Assembly (NCBI RefSeq): GCF_026914185.1
Contig: NC_070560.1
Span: forward strand, 7,493,501 to 7,557,500
Origin: Puccinia triticina
Taxonomy: Eukaryota > Basidiomycota > Pucciniomycetes > Pucciniales > Pucciniaceae
Direction of reading: 5' to 3'
DNA: 64,000 nt
The notes under the pieces are model-generated. The model made no database searches. It saw nothing but the letters and a program-made list of their open reading frames with translations, and was not told the DNA's origin. This document shows, piece after piece, positions 39,136 to 50,751 of this stretch (positions within the stretch are counted from its first letter, which is position 1; each line of letters starts with the position of its first letter). The translations under genes were made by a program, and so were the position numbers.

Positions 39136-42100
39136 TATATTGGTACCATAATGATGGAATGCCCTCGAAGATTGATTGTGTACCTTGAATGACCACAAAA
39201 CCCCCAAATGTAGCAGCCACAACATGATCAGTTGCCAAATATCCCTAATTTGATAGTTTCTTGGTGTTTCTGCCCCTATATCTGAGCGCAGCGTGGGAGT
39301 TCTTCCATGATATTGGTAACAAAATGATCAGATGCCCTCAAAGATTCATTTTGTACCTTGATAACCACAAAACTCCCAAATGTAGCAGCCACAATGTCAT
39401 CGGTTGCCAAATATCACTAATTTGGTGGTTTCTTGGTGTTTCTGCCACTATAAATCAGCACAGCGTAGGAGTTCTTCCATGATATTGGTAACAAAATAAT
39501 CAAGATGCCTCAAATGATTCATTGTGTATCTTGAATGACCACAAAACCCCCAAATGTAGCAGCTATAATGTGATTTGTTGCCAAATATCACTAATATGGT
39601 AGTTTCTTGGTGTTTCTGCCACTATATCTCAGCGCAGTGTGTTTCCATGATATTGGTACCAAAATGATCGACTGCCCTCAAAGATTCATTGTGTACCTGG
39701 AATGACAACAAAACCCCCAGATGTAGCAGCCACAATGTGATCAGTTGCCAAGTATCACTAATTTGGTGGTTTGTTGGCGTTTCTGCCACTATATCTGAGC
39801 GCAGCGTGAGAGTTCTTCCATGATATTGGTACCAAACAATTACATGCCCTCAAAAATTCATTGTGTACCTTGAATGACTACAAAACCCCAAATGTAGCAG
39901 GCACAATGTGATCAGTTGCCAAATATCACTAATTTGGTAGTTTCTTGGTCTTTCTGCTACTATATCTTAGCGCAGCGTGGGAGGTTCTCCATGATATTGG
40001 AACCAAAATGATCAAAATACCCTAAAAGATTTATTGTCTGCCTTGAATGACCTCAAAACCCCAAATGTAGCAGCCACAATGTGATCAGTTGCCAAATATC
40101 ACAAATGTGGTAGTTTCTTGGTGTTTCTGCCATCATATCTCAGCGCAACGTGGGATTCCTTCCATCATGTTGGTACAAAAATGATCAAATGCCATCAAAG
40201 ATTCATTGTGTACCTTGAATGACCACAAAACCTTCAAATGTAGCAGCCACAATGTGATCAGTTGCCAAATATCACTGACTTGGTAGTTTTTTGGTGCTCT
40301 GTCACTATATCTCAGCACAGCATGGGATTTCTTCCATGATATTGGTATCATACTGATCTGATGCCCTCAAAGATTTATTGTGTACTTGAATGACCACAAA
40401 ACGCCCAAATGTAGCAGCCGCAATGTGATCAGTTGCCAAATATCACTTATTTGACAGTTTCTTGGTTTTTCTGCCACTATATCTCAGCTCAGCATAGGAT
40501 TTCATCCATGATATCGGTATCAAAATGATCTAATGCCCTCAAAGATTTATTGTGTACCTTGAATGACCACAAAACCCCCAGAAGTAGCAGGCACAATGTG
40601 ATGAGTTGCCAAATATTACTCCTTTGGTAGTTTCTTGGTGTTTCTGCCACTATATCCCAGCTCAGCATGGGAATTCTTCCACGATATTGGTACCAAAATC
40701 ATCTAATGCCCTCAAAGACTTATTGTGTACCTTGAATGACCACAAAACCCCCAAATGTAGCAGCCACAATGTGATCAGTTGCCAGATATGACCAATTTGG
40801 TAGTTTCTTGGTGTTTCTGCCATCATATCTCAGCGCAGCGTGGGATTCCTTCCATGATATTGGGACCAAAATAATCACATACCCTCAAAAAACTCATTGT
40901 GTACCTTGAATGACCACAAAACTCCCAAACGTAGCAGCCACAATGTGATCAGTTGCCAAATATCACTAATTTAGTAGATTCTTGGTGTTTCTGCCATCAT
41001 ATCTCAGCGCAGCGTGGGAGTTCTTCCATGATATTGGTACCACAATGATCAAATTCCCTCAAAGATCAATTGTGTACCTTGAATGACCACAAAACCCTCA
41101 AATTGAGCAGCCACAATGTGATCAGTTGCCAAATATCACTTATTTGGTAGTTTCTTGGTGTTTCTGCCACTATATCCCAGCTCAGCATGGGAGTTCTTCC
41201 ATGATATTGGTACCAAAATCATCTAATGCCCTCAAAGACTTATTGTGTACCTTGAATGACCACAAAACCCCCAAATGTAGCAGCCACAATGTGATCAGTT
41301 GCCAGATATCACCAATTTGGTAGTTTCTTGGTGTTTCTGCCATCATACCTCAGCGCAGCGTGGGAGTCCTTCCATGATATTGGGACCAAAATAATCACAT
41401 GCCCTCAAAAATTCATTCTGTACCTTGAATGACCACAAAACCCTCAAATGTAGCAGCCACAATGTTATCACTTGCAAAATATCACTAATTTGGTAGTTTC
41501 TTGGTGTTTCTGCCACTATATCTCAGCTCAGAATTGGAGTTCTTCCATGATGTTGGTACCAAAATGTTCTAATGCCCTCAAAGACTTATTGTGTACCTTG
41601 AATGGCCACAAAATTCCCAAATGTAGCAGCCACAATGTGATCCGTTGCCAAATATCACTAATTTGGTAGTTTCTTGGTGTTTCTGACATCATATCTCAGA
41701 TCAGCATGGGATTTCTTCCATGATATTGGCACCAAAATTATCTAATGCCCTCAAAGATTTATTGTGTACCTTAAATAACCACAAAACCCCCAAATGTGGC
41801 AGCTACAATGTGATTGGTTGCCAGATATCACTAATTTGGTAGTTTCTTGGTGTTCCTGCCACTATAAATCAGGGCAGTGTGGGATTTCTTCCATGATATT
41901 GGTACCAAAATGATCAAATGCCCCTAAAGATTCATTGTGTACCTTGAATCACCACAAAACCCCCAAACGTAGCAGCCACAATGTGATCAGTTGCCCAATA
42001 TCACTAATTTGGTAGTTTCTTGGTGTTTCTGCCACTATATCTCAACTCAGCGTGGGGGTTCTTCCATGATATTGGTACCAAAATGACCAAATGCCCTCAA

Positions 42101-42164
42101 AGATTCATTGTGTCCCTTGAATAACCACAAAACCCCCAAACGTAGCAGCCACAATGTGATCAGT

Positions 42165-43068
42165 TGTGAGCCTCAGTCTCTATAGTGACAGCAGGAGACA
42201 AGAAAATGGGGGGCAATATTTGGTTTTCTTTGGATAAAGAAAATACAAAAACAAGAGAGAGAAAGAAAAAGAGAAAGAGACTGAGCAGATTCAAGGTTAA
42301 GCAGATATTCAAGGTTATTCTGATGGGAATTCACGTCCACTGGCAATGCTACCTCTTCAGAAGAGTGCTGCCAAGCTGTGCTAGAGAGTGCAACAGCCTC
42401 CTCTCACCAAAGAAAAGTGGCGGGCGTCTGGATTAGACAAGTTTAATCCAGCCCCAATTTTTTATCTTCCTTCTGGATATTCAAGGTTCTTTAAAGGGAA
42501 ACCTATGTGGTTTGTTTCTTACAAAAGCCGCAGAAAAAGAATGATGTTAAGCAGGGGCAGCCATGTGATCAAGGATAAGGCAAAGGCCAGCAAAGAAGAG
42601 CAGATCAAGCAGACACAGAGCTATACCTCTGAGATAAACAATATCCTAGGCGCCTGTGACGGTAGGTATACTGGGAGTGTTGTAATCTCTTTGGTGGTGA
42701 TCCTGGGGTTATCTGGGGTGTGGTTCTGGTCTGCTGAAGTCTGTAGGTCCGCCTCAGGCAAGGGGGATCCTGACTACGAAAATTTTCACAGTTTGCTTAT
42801 GTAATTTACATACGTACATGTGGTTTGGCGCGCTTGGTAGCGCTGACACGTCACAACTGCGCATGCGCGCTATAACTCAATAACTCAGGGAAGGAGTAGA
42901 GTTACAAAGAATTGGTAAGTTGTAACTAGGGTTAAAATTGCATTAGGAAGCAGAATATGAAGTCAAAACAAGGATATCTCTTCATATGAAAAAGATATGA
43001 AGTGATTCATATGTAAAAAGTAGAAAAAGGCAGACTTTAGGTCAGCTGAGTTGACTCTAAGGCTGACA
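42165..43068. repeat. Solo LTR (family 4) in the satellite
   Basis: 904 bp, TGTGAGCCTCAGTC to TAAGGCTGACA, perfect duplication TCAGT (42160-42164, 43069-43073). Orientation is unknown. The ORF at 42388-42804 within it has no recognisable product. Confidence 0.85.
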
Positions 43069-44468
43069 TCAGTTGCGAAATATCACTAATTTTGTAGTTT
43101 CTTGGTCTTTCTGCAGCTATATCTCAGCGCAGTGCGGGAGTTCCTCCATGATATTGGTACCAAAATAATCAAATGCCCTCGAAGATTCATTGTGTACCTT
43201 GAATGACCGCGAAACCCCCAAATCTAGCAGCCACAATGTGATGAGTTGCCGAATATCACTAATTTGGTCGTTTCTCAGTGTTCCTTCCACCATATCTCAA
43301 AGCAGGCCCGGATTTCTTCCATGATATTTGTATCAAAGTAATCAAAATGCCCCAAAAATTTATTGTGTACCTCAGCTGGCCACAAGACCCTCAAATGTAT
43401 AAGCAGCTAAAATGTGATCAGTTGCCAAATACAGCTGATTTGGTAGTCTCTTGGTGTTTCTGCAACAATATCTCAACACAGCGTGGTAGTTCTTCAATGA
43501 TATTGGTACTAAAATAATCAAATGCCCTCAAAGATCAATATTGTACCTTGAATGACCACAAAACACACAAATGTAGCAGCTACAATGTGATCAGATGCCA
43601 AATATCACTAATTTGGTTGTTTCTTGGTGTTTCTGTCACTATATCTTAACGCAGGCTGGGAGTTCTTCCATGTAATTTGTATCAAAATAATCAAAAGGCC
43701 CCAAAAATTTATTGTGTACCTTCACTGACCACAAAACCCCCAATTGTAGCAGCTACAATGTGATCGGGTGCCAAATATCACTAATTTGGTAGTTTCTTGG
43801 TGTCTGGCACTATAGCTCAGCCCAGCATGGGAGGTATTTCATGATATTGGTACCAGAATCATCAAATTCCCTCACAGATTCCTTGTGTAACTTGAATGAC
43901 CACAAAAACCCCAAATGTAGCAGCCGCAATGTGATCAGTTGCTAAATATCACTAATTTGGCAGTTTCTTGGTGTTTCTGCCACTGTATCTCAGCACAGCT
44001 TGGGGGTTCTTCCATGATATTGGTACCAAAATGATCAAATGCCCTCAAAGATTCATGGTGTACCTTGAATGACCACAATACCCTCAAATGTAGCAGCCAC
44101 AATGTGATCAGTTGCCAAATATCACTAATTGGGTAGTTTATTTATGTTAAAACCCTGGACAAATATGCTCAACCATAAAATGCCCTCAAAGATTCATTAT
44201 GTACCTTGAATGACCACAAGACCCCCAAACGTAGCAGCCACAATGTGATCAGTTGCCAAATATCACTAATTTGGTATTTTCTTGGTGTTTCTGTCACTAT
44301 ATCTTAATGTAGCGTGGGATTTCTTCCATGATATTGTTACCAAAATAATCACATGCCCTTAAATATTCATTTTGTCCCTTGAAAGACAACAAAACCCCCA
44401 AAAGTAGCAGCCACAATGTGATCAGTTGCCAAATATCACCAATTCGGTGTTCCTTGGTCTTTCTGCCA

Positions 44469-44933
44469 AGGGTGGGCCGCTACGCTAGACTACACTACAG
44501 GGCCACTTAGCGTTAGCGTAGCGGCAAAAAGCGCCCGCCCATTTTGAGTAGCGTTAGCGCGCTGTTAGCGCCGCTACGCTGCGCTACGTTTCAGCGGCGC
44601 TAACAGCGCGCCAATTTTTTGTTAGTATTAGCGCGCCGCTACAGTCACTACGCTACGCCACGCTGAGCTACAGCGATTTTAGCGGAAAAAAAGGCCTTTT
44701 TTTCAGCTAAAAGCACTGTGGCGCACCGTAGCGCGCGCTCTTTTGCGCCCTGCGTGTGTAGCGTTAGCGCAACTGCGCGCATCTGCGCTAACAGCTACAT
44801 TAGCTGCGCACTCTTTGCGCGTAGCGTTAGCGCAGAGAAGGCGCAATTCCGCTAACGCTACGCTAAAATTTAGCGGAATTCCGCTACGCTATGGCAAGCT
44901 AACGCTACGGTTAGCGTAGCTGACCCACCGTTG
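44469..44933. mobile_element. 465-bp foldback element made of TAGCGTTAGCG motifs
   Basis: The ends are AGGGTGGGCCGCTACGCTA and TTAGCGTAGCTGACCCACC. The interior is a dense array of TAGCG/CGCTA in both orientations. A 9-bp duplication TTT(C/T)TGCCA flanks it (44460-44468, 44934-44942), the length expected for Mutator-like transposition. It is inserted in a satellite monomer. Confidence 0.8.
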
Positions 44934-45809
44934 TTTTTGCCACTATATCTCTGCACAGCATTGCAGTTCTTCCATGACATTGGTACCAAAATAATAGAAT
45001 GCCCTCAAAGATTCATTATGTACCTTGAATGACCGCAAAACCCCCAAATGTAGCAGCCACAATGTGATTGGTTGCCAGATATCACTAATTTGGTAGTTTC
45101 TTGGTGTTAAGACCCTGAAAAAAAATGCTTAACCAAGTTAAACTAATTTCAAAAGGCCTTATATGCATGTAGCATACCAAGGATGATAAGGAACATCTTC
45201 AGGAAATTTAAGGTCACACCAAATTAACAACCAAGGAAGGATGGTATTGTGAGAGAGGTGACACCAGGAAAAAAAAGTAGTCAGTTGATGACAACTGACA
45301 TAACACAGCTCTGGTTTCAGCTCCAAAGCTACTCCATCTGCTAGTTAAGGGCTGGCTGGCACACAGCTCAGTGCCCATTTTGGCACAGCTGAAGCCTCTA
45401 GCTTGCATTTTTCACAAGCTGCTCCTCAGCTTTGTCCCAGGCACAGCTGCTGCTCAGCCTTGGCCCAGGCCCAGCTGCCCCTCAGTCTTGGCACAGGAAA
45501 AGCCACTGCTCAGCCTTTGCTTGAGCAAGAACGGGTGTTGATAAACGCACACCCGTCCCCCGGGGGCACACCCTCGCCCACGCCCTTCGAAAAGGGCGTG
45601 TGGCGCTGGTTGGGTGTAACACACCCTTGAAGGATGTCTCCCGCGCGCGCGGGAACAATCCTTCAAGGGGGGAATATGCGGACCGGTCAGGTGGACCGCA
45701 CGCCCTTTATCAAGGGTGTGCGAGTCGAAGGGCATGCACGCCGCTGTATGGGCGTGCGAGGGCGTGCACGCCCCCACATGGGCGTTCACGGGCGTGCACC
45801 ATGGCTCGT

Positions 45810-47060
45810 TGGGAGCCCCTCGGCGGGCAGGTGCAAGTATACCTGCTCGCCGAGAGCCCCTCGGCGGGCAGGTACAGATCCCACCTCGCCGAGAGCCTCT
45901 CGGAGAGCAGGTATACATGCACCTGCTCGCCGAGAGCCTTGCCTGCTCGCCGAGAAGAATAACTCTCGGCGAGCAGGTATACAAACACCTGCCCGCCCCC
46001 CTCGGCGGGTAGGTGTATGTATCCCTGCTCGCCGAGAAGGATAACTCTCGGCGAGCAGGTGCATGTATACCTGCTCACCGAGAGCCCCTCGGCGGGCAGG
46101 TGCATGTATACCTGCTCGCCGAGAGAAATCCTCGGCGAGCAGGCATACAGATCCCACCTCGCCGAGAGCCTCTCGGCGAGCAGGTATACATACACCTGCC
46201 CGCCGAGCCTGCTCACCGAGAGCCCCTCGGCGGGCAGGTGCATTTATACCTCCTCGGCGAGCAGGCATACATATCCCACCTCGCCAAGAGCCTCTCGGCG
46301 AGCAGGTATACTTGCACCTGCCCGACGAGGGGCTCTTGGCGAGCGGGCTCGGCGGGAGGTGCATGTATACCTGCTCGCCGAGAGAAATCCATGGCGAGCA
46401 GGCATACACCTCTCGGCGAGCAGGCATACATATCCCCGCTCGCCGAGAGCCTTGCCTGCTCGCCGAGAAGGATAACTCTCGGCGAGCAGGTATACAAACA
46501 CTTTCCCGGCGAGCCTGCTCGCCAAGAGCCCCTCGGCGGGCAGGTTCAAGTATACCTGCTCCCGAGAGGCCCTCGGCGAGGTGGGATCTGTATGCCTGCT
46601 CGCCGAGGATTCCTCTCGGCGAGCAGGTATAAATGCACCTGCCCGCCGAGGGGCTCTCGGTGAGCAGGCTTGGTGGGCAGGTATATGTATACCTTCTCGC
46701 CAAGAGGCTCTCGGCGAGGTGGGATCTGTATGCCTGCTCGCCGATAATTTCTCTCGGCGAGCAGGTATACATGCACCTGCCCGCCGAGGGGCTCTCGGTG
46801 AGCAGGTATACATGCCCTGCTCGCCGAGAGTTATCCTTCTCGCGAGCAGGCAAGGCTCTCGGCGAGGTGGGATCTGTACCTGCCCGCCGAGGGGCTCTAG
46901 GTGAGCAGGCTTGGCGGGCAGGTGTTTGTATACTTGCTCGCCGAGAGTTATCCTTCTCGGCGAGCAGGGATACATACACCTACCCGCCGAGGGGCTCTCG
47001 GCGAGCAGGTATATGTATGTACATGCACCTGCCCACCGAGGGGCTCTCGGCGAGCAGGCA
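45810..47060. repeat. Array of CTCGGCGAGCAGGTATAC motifs
   Basis: Dozens of CTCGGCGAGCAGG or its complement alternate with GTATACATGCACCTGC spacers. CTCTCGGCGAG and CCCTCGGCGGG variants face each other, so nearly every pair can form a hairpin. Confidence 0.85.
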
Positions 47061-47198
47061 CGGTGCACGCTTGTCACGCCTATGTGGGGGCGTGCACGCC
47101 CTCGCACGCCCTTGATAAAGCTTTTCAAAGGGGGTGGGCGTGGGCGTGCCCCCGGGGGACGGGTGTGCATTTATCAATGCCCGTTCTTGCTCAGGCAA

Positions 47199-47405
47199 AG
47201 GCTGAGCAGCAGCTGGGCCTGGGCCAAGGCTGAGCAGCAGCTGGGCCTGGGCCAAGGCTGAGCAGCAGCTGGGCCTGGGCCAAGGCTGAGCAGCAGCTGG
47301 GCCTGGGCCAAGGCTGAGCAGCAGCTGGGCCTGGGCCAAGGCTGAGCAGCAGCTGGGCCTGGGCCAAGGCTGAGCAGCAGCTGGGCCTGGGACAAAGCTG
47401 AGGAT
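47199..47405 (+). repeat. 28-bp minisatellite, seven copies
   Basis: The unit GCTGAGCAGCAGCTGGGCCT plus GGGCCAAG is repeated seven times with almost no change. The mirrored arm at 45420-45515 holds only one to two diverged copies. Because 28 is not a multiple of three, all frames cycle, which produces the Ala/Gln/Leu-rich chance ORFs. Confidence 0.9.
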
Positions 47406-47539
47406 CAGCTTGTGAAAATTGCACTAGAGGCTGGATAGCCAGCTGGAGCAGGTGTCATGTCAGTTGTCATCTAGTGACTACTGATTTTTCCTGGTGTGAG
47501 GGTTCAATGTTTCCCCTTTTTGACAAAAAGTAGATTTGG

Positions 47540-47879
47540 AGACTTCTGATAACATCAATGGTTGAAGTAAAAAAAAACAATTTGAAATTTCTGAGACCCC
47601 TCAGCCACCCTGGATTAATCCTAAAACTTGCAATGTCTTTTTTTCAGGAAGAACAGAATGGTGTATGTAGAAATTCATGAATTTTATCAGGGAAAAAAAG
47701 AAAAGATTCCTGTGGCTTGAAGCTAACACAGGGGGAAGTTGAGAGATTATAGAAGAGTATGAAGGCAACATGGAACACAGACAAAGGTATCAAGAGTAAT
47801 AAAAAAAAAATGATCAATATAATTTGATCAGTATACCCTATACTGATCAATATACAAAATCACAAATTCATCCATGTTG
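47540..47879. other. Short unassigned stretch
   Basis: AT-rich, no gene, no clear repeat ends. Confidence 0.3.
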
Positions 47880-48245
47880 GTAGTGGATCCCGGTCATTGA
47901 GAGGAAAGATATCACTTGATGACCGGGATAGACCGGTCATCAAGAGGACAAGCCCCTCTCAATGACCGGGACTGTTAGGTCATTGAGAGGGATGTATCCT
48001 CTCAATGACCGGTCTATGCCCCTCATCAAGAGGGGTGTGTCCTCTTGATGACAGGTACAAACCGGTCATTGAGAGGGATGGATCCTCTCAATGACCGGTC
48101 TATGTTGTTCATTGAGAGGAGTGTGTCCCTTGATGACCGGTCTATGCCGGTCATCAAGTGTACTTCCCTTGAAGGCCGGCCTGTGCCGGTCATTGAGTTT
48201 ACATACTGTCCTCAATGGCCGGCGCAGACAGGCCATCAAGGAGGG
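47880..48245. repeat. Array of alternating GACCGGTCAT motifs, second array
   Basis: CCGGTCATTGAGAGG and CCTCTCAATGACCGG alternate about twelve times. The flanking words differ from the array at 22.2 kb (GAGAGG rather than GAGGT), so it is a related variant. Confidence 0.75.
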
Positions 48246-48375
48246 GCTGGTTTTGGCGTGGCAGGGTGTTCACTCCATACCAGCCTGGAGTGCCGGGTTG
48301 GGCACTCCAAATGCGGGCTGGTTTGGAGTGAACCATCCTCCACTCCAAAAATTTTGGATTTCCCTGGAGTAAAAT
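48246..48375. repeat. Remnant of a GGAGTG/CACTCC foldback element
   Basis: GTTCACTCC, CTGGAGTG, GCACTCCAAA, TTTGGAGTGAAC and CCACTCCAAAAA alternate as in 20245-21098. No outer ends are found. Confidence 0.5.
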
Positions 48376-48548
48376 TCCAGTGGAATCTCCAACCATCTGG
48401 CGATGGTTTCCCCTTGTAGGCAGTCAAACTGAACTTATTTTGGATGCCAATTAGAGATGGAAATTCACACCTGGGTACATGTGGCATGTGCAAGTACCTG
48501 CCCAAATTTTCATCAAATTCAGACACCTACACCCGCTGTGGTAGACGG

Positions 48549-49510
48549 TGTGGTAGACGGAAAAGTGGAAAAATAAAATGTTTTTCCTATGCCACATAAT
48601 TACTCATACTAGGACTCAAGATACAATCAAATGGACCCCAGAAATGGATTCTACGGCCAATTTCACCCCTATTCACCACTGGAAGCACCCCTTGACCCCC
48701 TCTAGTGTGGAAGTTACACCTCATGGACACCTATCACATGGCCAGCCCCAGTAACCCAGCTGTCACCTGCCCCAACCCAAGTTTCACAGTATTACACTTA
48801 TACATCACAGGATACAAACATGCAGCACCCTTTCAGGCTACACTCATTACATATTAACTAAATACACTCCTTTATATACATAGTATGGCATCATTTACAC
48901 TGTTTCTGCAGCCTCAGAATTTTTGTATACACTAATTACCCCTGTATGACAGCTCATGCAGTCTACTGTCACCTTATGCATGCATTAGAATGTTCTTTTG
49001 TATATTCTGACATCATAGAATGTTCTGTTGTATATTCTGACACCATTCATGCGCCCCTGAGGGGTCATGACATCATTTGTATCTACTCCCACCAGCTAAA
49101 ATCCCACACCTTGTTGTCTAGATTAGCTGAAACCCTAACCCACAAGCCCCTTTGGGGCTCCACTTTTTTCTAGAAAAGGAGCTCTCTCCACCCCCAGTGG
49201 TCTGCGCCCCAGTTCCTCACCCAGAACTCACAATTCACCCAACACTCATCCACACTCAAATCCTAAGACCCTTATAACAATAACTTCACCCTCATAACAA
49301 AGTAATTCAACCCTTATAACAATTAAAACACTTAAATGTTGCCAGTCAAACAGATTTCATCTGGAACAGACCAGACCTATCACTTAATAAAACTTGCCAA
49401 GCTGCGCTTGGTGGGTCTTGTTGACTGATAACAGAAGGGCAGAGCTTGCAACTCCATCATACCCTTTGAAATTCATCAAAAGGGTTTGATTACCACTTTT
49501 GAGTCTTACA
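48549..49510. repeat. Solo LTR (family 5, copy 1)
   Basis: 962 bp, TGTGGTAGACGGAAAAG to TTTTGAGTCTTACA, 4-bp duplication ACGG (48545-48548, 49511-49514). A second copy, interrupted by another LTR, ends at 51580 and a third starts near the right edge of the window. Confidence 0.65.
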
Positions 49511-49586
49511 ACGGACCATCACCCCAAGAGAAGCCTAAATCACCAACCATCCCTTCTCACAACGGCCGCCGCCTAGCACGGACAGG

Positions 49587-50356
49587 TGTCAGGGCGCGTC
49601 GCTAAAGTGACGACGCCCTGAATGGAAAAGAACAAGATGTGAGTTCTTAAAGAGGAAAACACGCTCGACTCAACCGTGATACGGGAGGAGAAAGCCGCGC
49701 CTCCGTTGGAGGGGCTGGTAGAGCTAAGTCGTACCTGAACCTAAGAAGGTTCACAAAGCTCTAGCTTACCTAGTAAGGTAGCGAGCGGAAAGAACTTTGA
49801 AGAAAGGGAAGTTGGGAACTGCGGAGGTGAAGGCGGGAAAGGGATTCGGAGGCGGAGGCGGAGTCAAGGAGAAGGGAGTATTCGAAGATATAGAAAGGTT
49901 GAGATGTAACTAGATAAGAGCCCCGGTCGTTTTGTATCAAACAAGGATGGCGGGCTTGGTAATCTAAATAATAATCTAATGGACCTTTCGTGGGGCGGAG
50001 GCCCCAGGTCTCTTATAGCCAAAGATGCTGGCCGCACTTAGGCGTCGTGTCTCCACGACGTTCTTGTTGAACTAAATCCACGCGTGGAAAATTCGCGTGG
50101 ATTGTACTTACTTGAACCTTGACAACTAAATCCACGCGTGGAACATTCGCGTGGATTGTGCTCACTCAAGCTCGACAACCCTTGAGTGTTACCCAGCCGG
50201 GTATGACACTCGATGGCAATCTACTCAGTCGCGCATGCGCGCGCACTTGTTGTCTTCGGCGCGTTCTGTGCTTGGAGCGGCAATATGCGCGCCCAGTTCT
50301 TCTGTGGTGCGCTCTGTGTCAGCCTTGGCGCTGTCTGGACTAGCAAGGGGCTGACA
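49587..50356 (+). repeat. Solo LTR (family 3, copy B)
   Basis: 770 bp, TGTCAGGGCGCG to GGGGCTGACA, perfect duplication ACAGG (49582-49586, 50357-50361). Confidence 0.9.
50069..50162 (+). repeat. 55-bp direct repeat with CCACGCGTGG palindrome
   Basis: Two copies inside the solo LTR. Each has ACTAAATCCACGCGTGGAA and then ATTCGCGTGGATTGT, so each can fold as CCACGCGTGG or pair CCACGCG with CGCGTGG. Confidence 0.75.
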
Positions 50357-50383
50357 ACAGGAGTCTCTCACCTGTCTGTGTTG

Positions 50384-50520
50384 GTCATTAAGAGGAGGTG
50401 CTACTCCCCTCAATGAATGATCTCTGCCGGTCATTGAGCAGAGCAGCACCCTCAATGTCCAGTCTGTTTTGGTCATTGAGGGGTGCTACTCCCCTTGATG
50501 ACCAATGTGTGCCAGTCTAC
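50384..50520. repeat. Array of GGTCATTGAGG motifs, third array
   Basis: Five to six GGTCATTGAG/CTCAATGA motifs in alternating orientation; more degenerate than the other two arrays. Confidence 0.55.
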
Positions 50521-50718
50521 AAGGAGCTCTCTCCTCCCCAGTTGTCAGCTCCTCAGTACATTACTGACCAATTCCAGTCACCCCAGCATTTACATAAACA
50601 ACCTTACATATACTTAACAACCTACACACATAAAAACCCTTACAATAACAATAACAATAAATTGTTCAGTGTCATCAACAAGCTCATCTTGAACCAACCA
50701 ACCCTATCACTTCATTAA

Positions 50719-50751
<33 letters not shown>

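Larger units (their letters stand above)
33030..45110. repeat. 173-bp satellite array in opposing orientations
   Basis: Monomers can be stepped at 33488, 33660, 33834, 34007, 34180, 34354 and 34527, that is 171-174 bp apart. Each contains CCAAGAAACTACC, TTAGTGATATTTGGCAAC, GATCACATTGTGGCTGCTAC and TTTTGGTACCAATATCATGG. Orientation is direct from 33.0 to 36.5 kb, flips at about 36535, flips back at about 36765, and is inverted from about 37012 to 45.1 kb. Excluding insertions there are about 16 direct and 34 inverted copies. The many short ORFs through it are chance readings of the monomer. Confidence 0.9.
45262..47496. mobile_element. 2235-bp CACTA-like foldback element with iterated GC-rich motifs
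   Basis: The ends are CACCAGGAAAAA and its complement, continuing with AGTAGTCA and ATGACAACTGACAT. They are flanked by the 3-bp duplication TGA (45259-45261, 47497-47499). The arms carry GGGCGTG/CACGCCC blocks and a CAGCAGCTGGGCC minisatellite; the core (45.8-47.05 kb) is an array of CTCGGCGAGCAGGTATAC motifs in alternating orientation. It is inserted in the right terminal repeat of the giant element. Overlapping ORFs of up to 397 codons on both strands are by-products of the repeat. Confidence 0.8.
32823..47539. mobile_element. Giant non-coding element (about 14.7 kb) with terminal inverted repeats and satellite interior
   Basis: The left end (CCAACTCTACTTTTTGTC, then GGGAAACATTGACCCCTCAC, then GTTGTTAATTTGGTGTGACC, then GGTCTTAACACCAAGAAAC) reappears as an inverted copy on the right. 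Its inner part is at 45100-45260 and its outer part at 47497-47539, with a later 2235-bp insertion between them. Together the unique terminal repeats are about 230 bp. Between them lie about 50 copies of a 173-bp satellite plus four later insertions. No gene is found. Clear target duplication could not be identified, so the exact ends are uncertain by a few bases. Confidence 0.75.

Noticed and set aside
42388..42804. 138-codon ORF in the satellite region
   Set aside because: It lies within a solo LTR with a clean target duplication and has no recognisable domain.
33030..45110. CRISPR-like array
   Set aside because: Monomers are 173 bp and tandem, without short repeats and unique spacers, and the genome is eukaryotic.
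33030..45110. Centromeric satellite
   Set aside because: The 173-bp period is suggestive, but the array is framed by terminal inverted repeats and no other centromere sign is visible. It remains open, not claimed.
45454..47339. Long overlapping ORFs (up to 397 codons) on both strands
   Set aside because: They follow the iterated CTCGGCGAGCAGG and 28-bp repeats; all frames stay open because the repeat lacks stops. No domain or start context supports genes.
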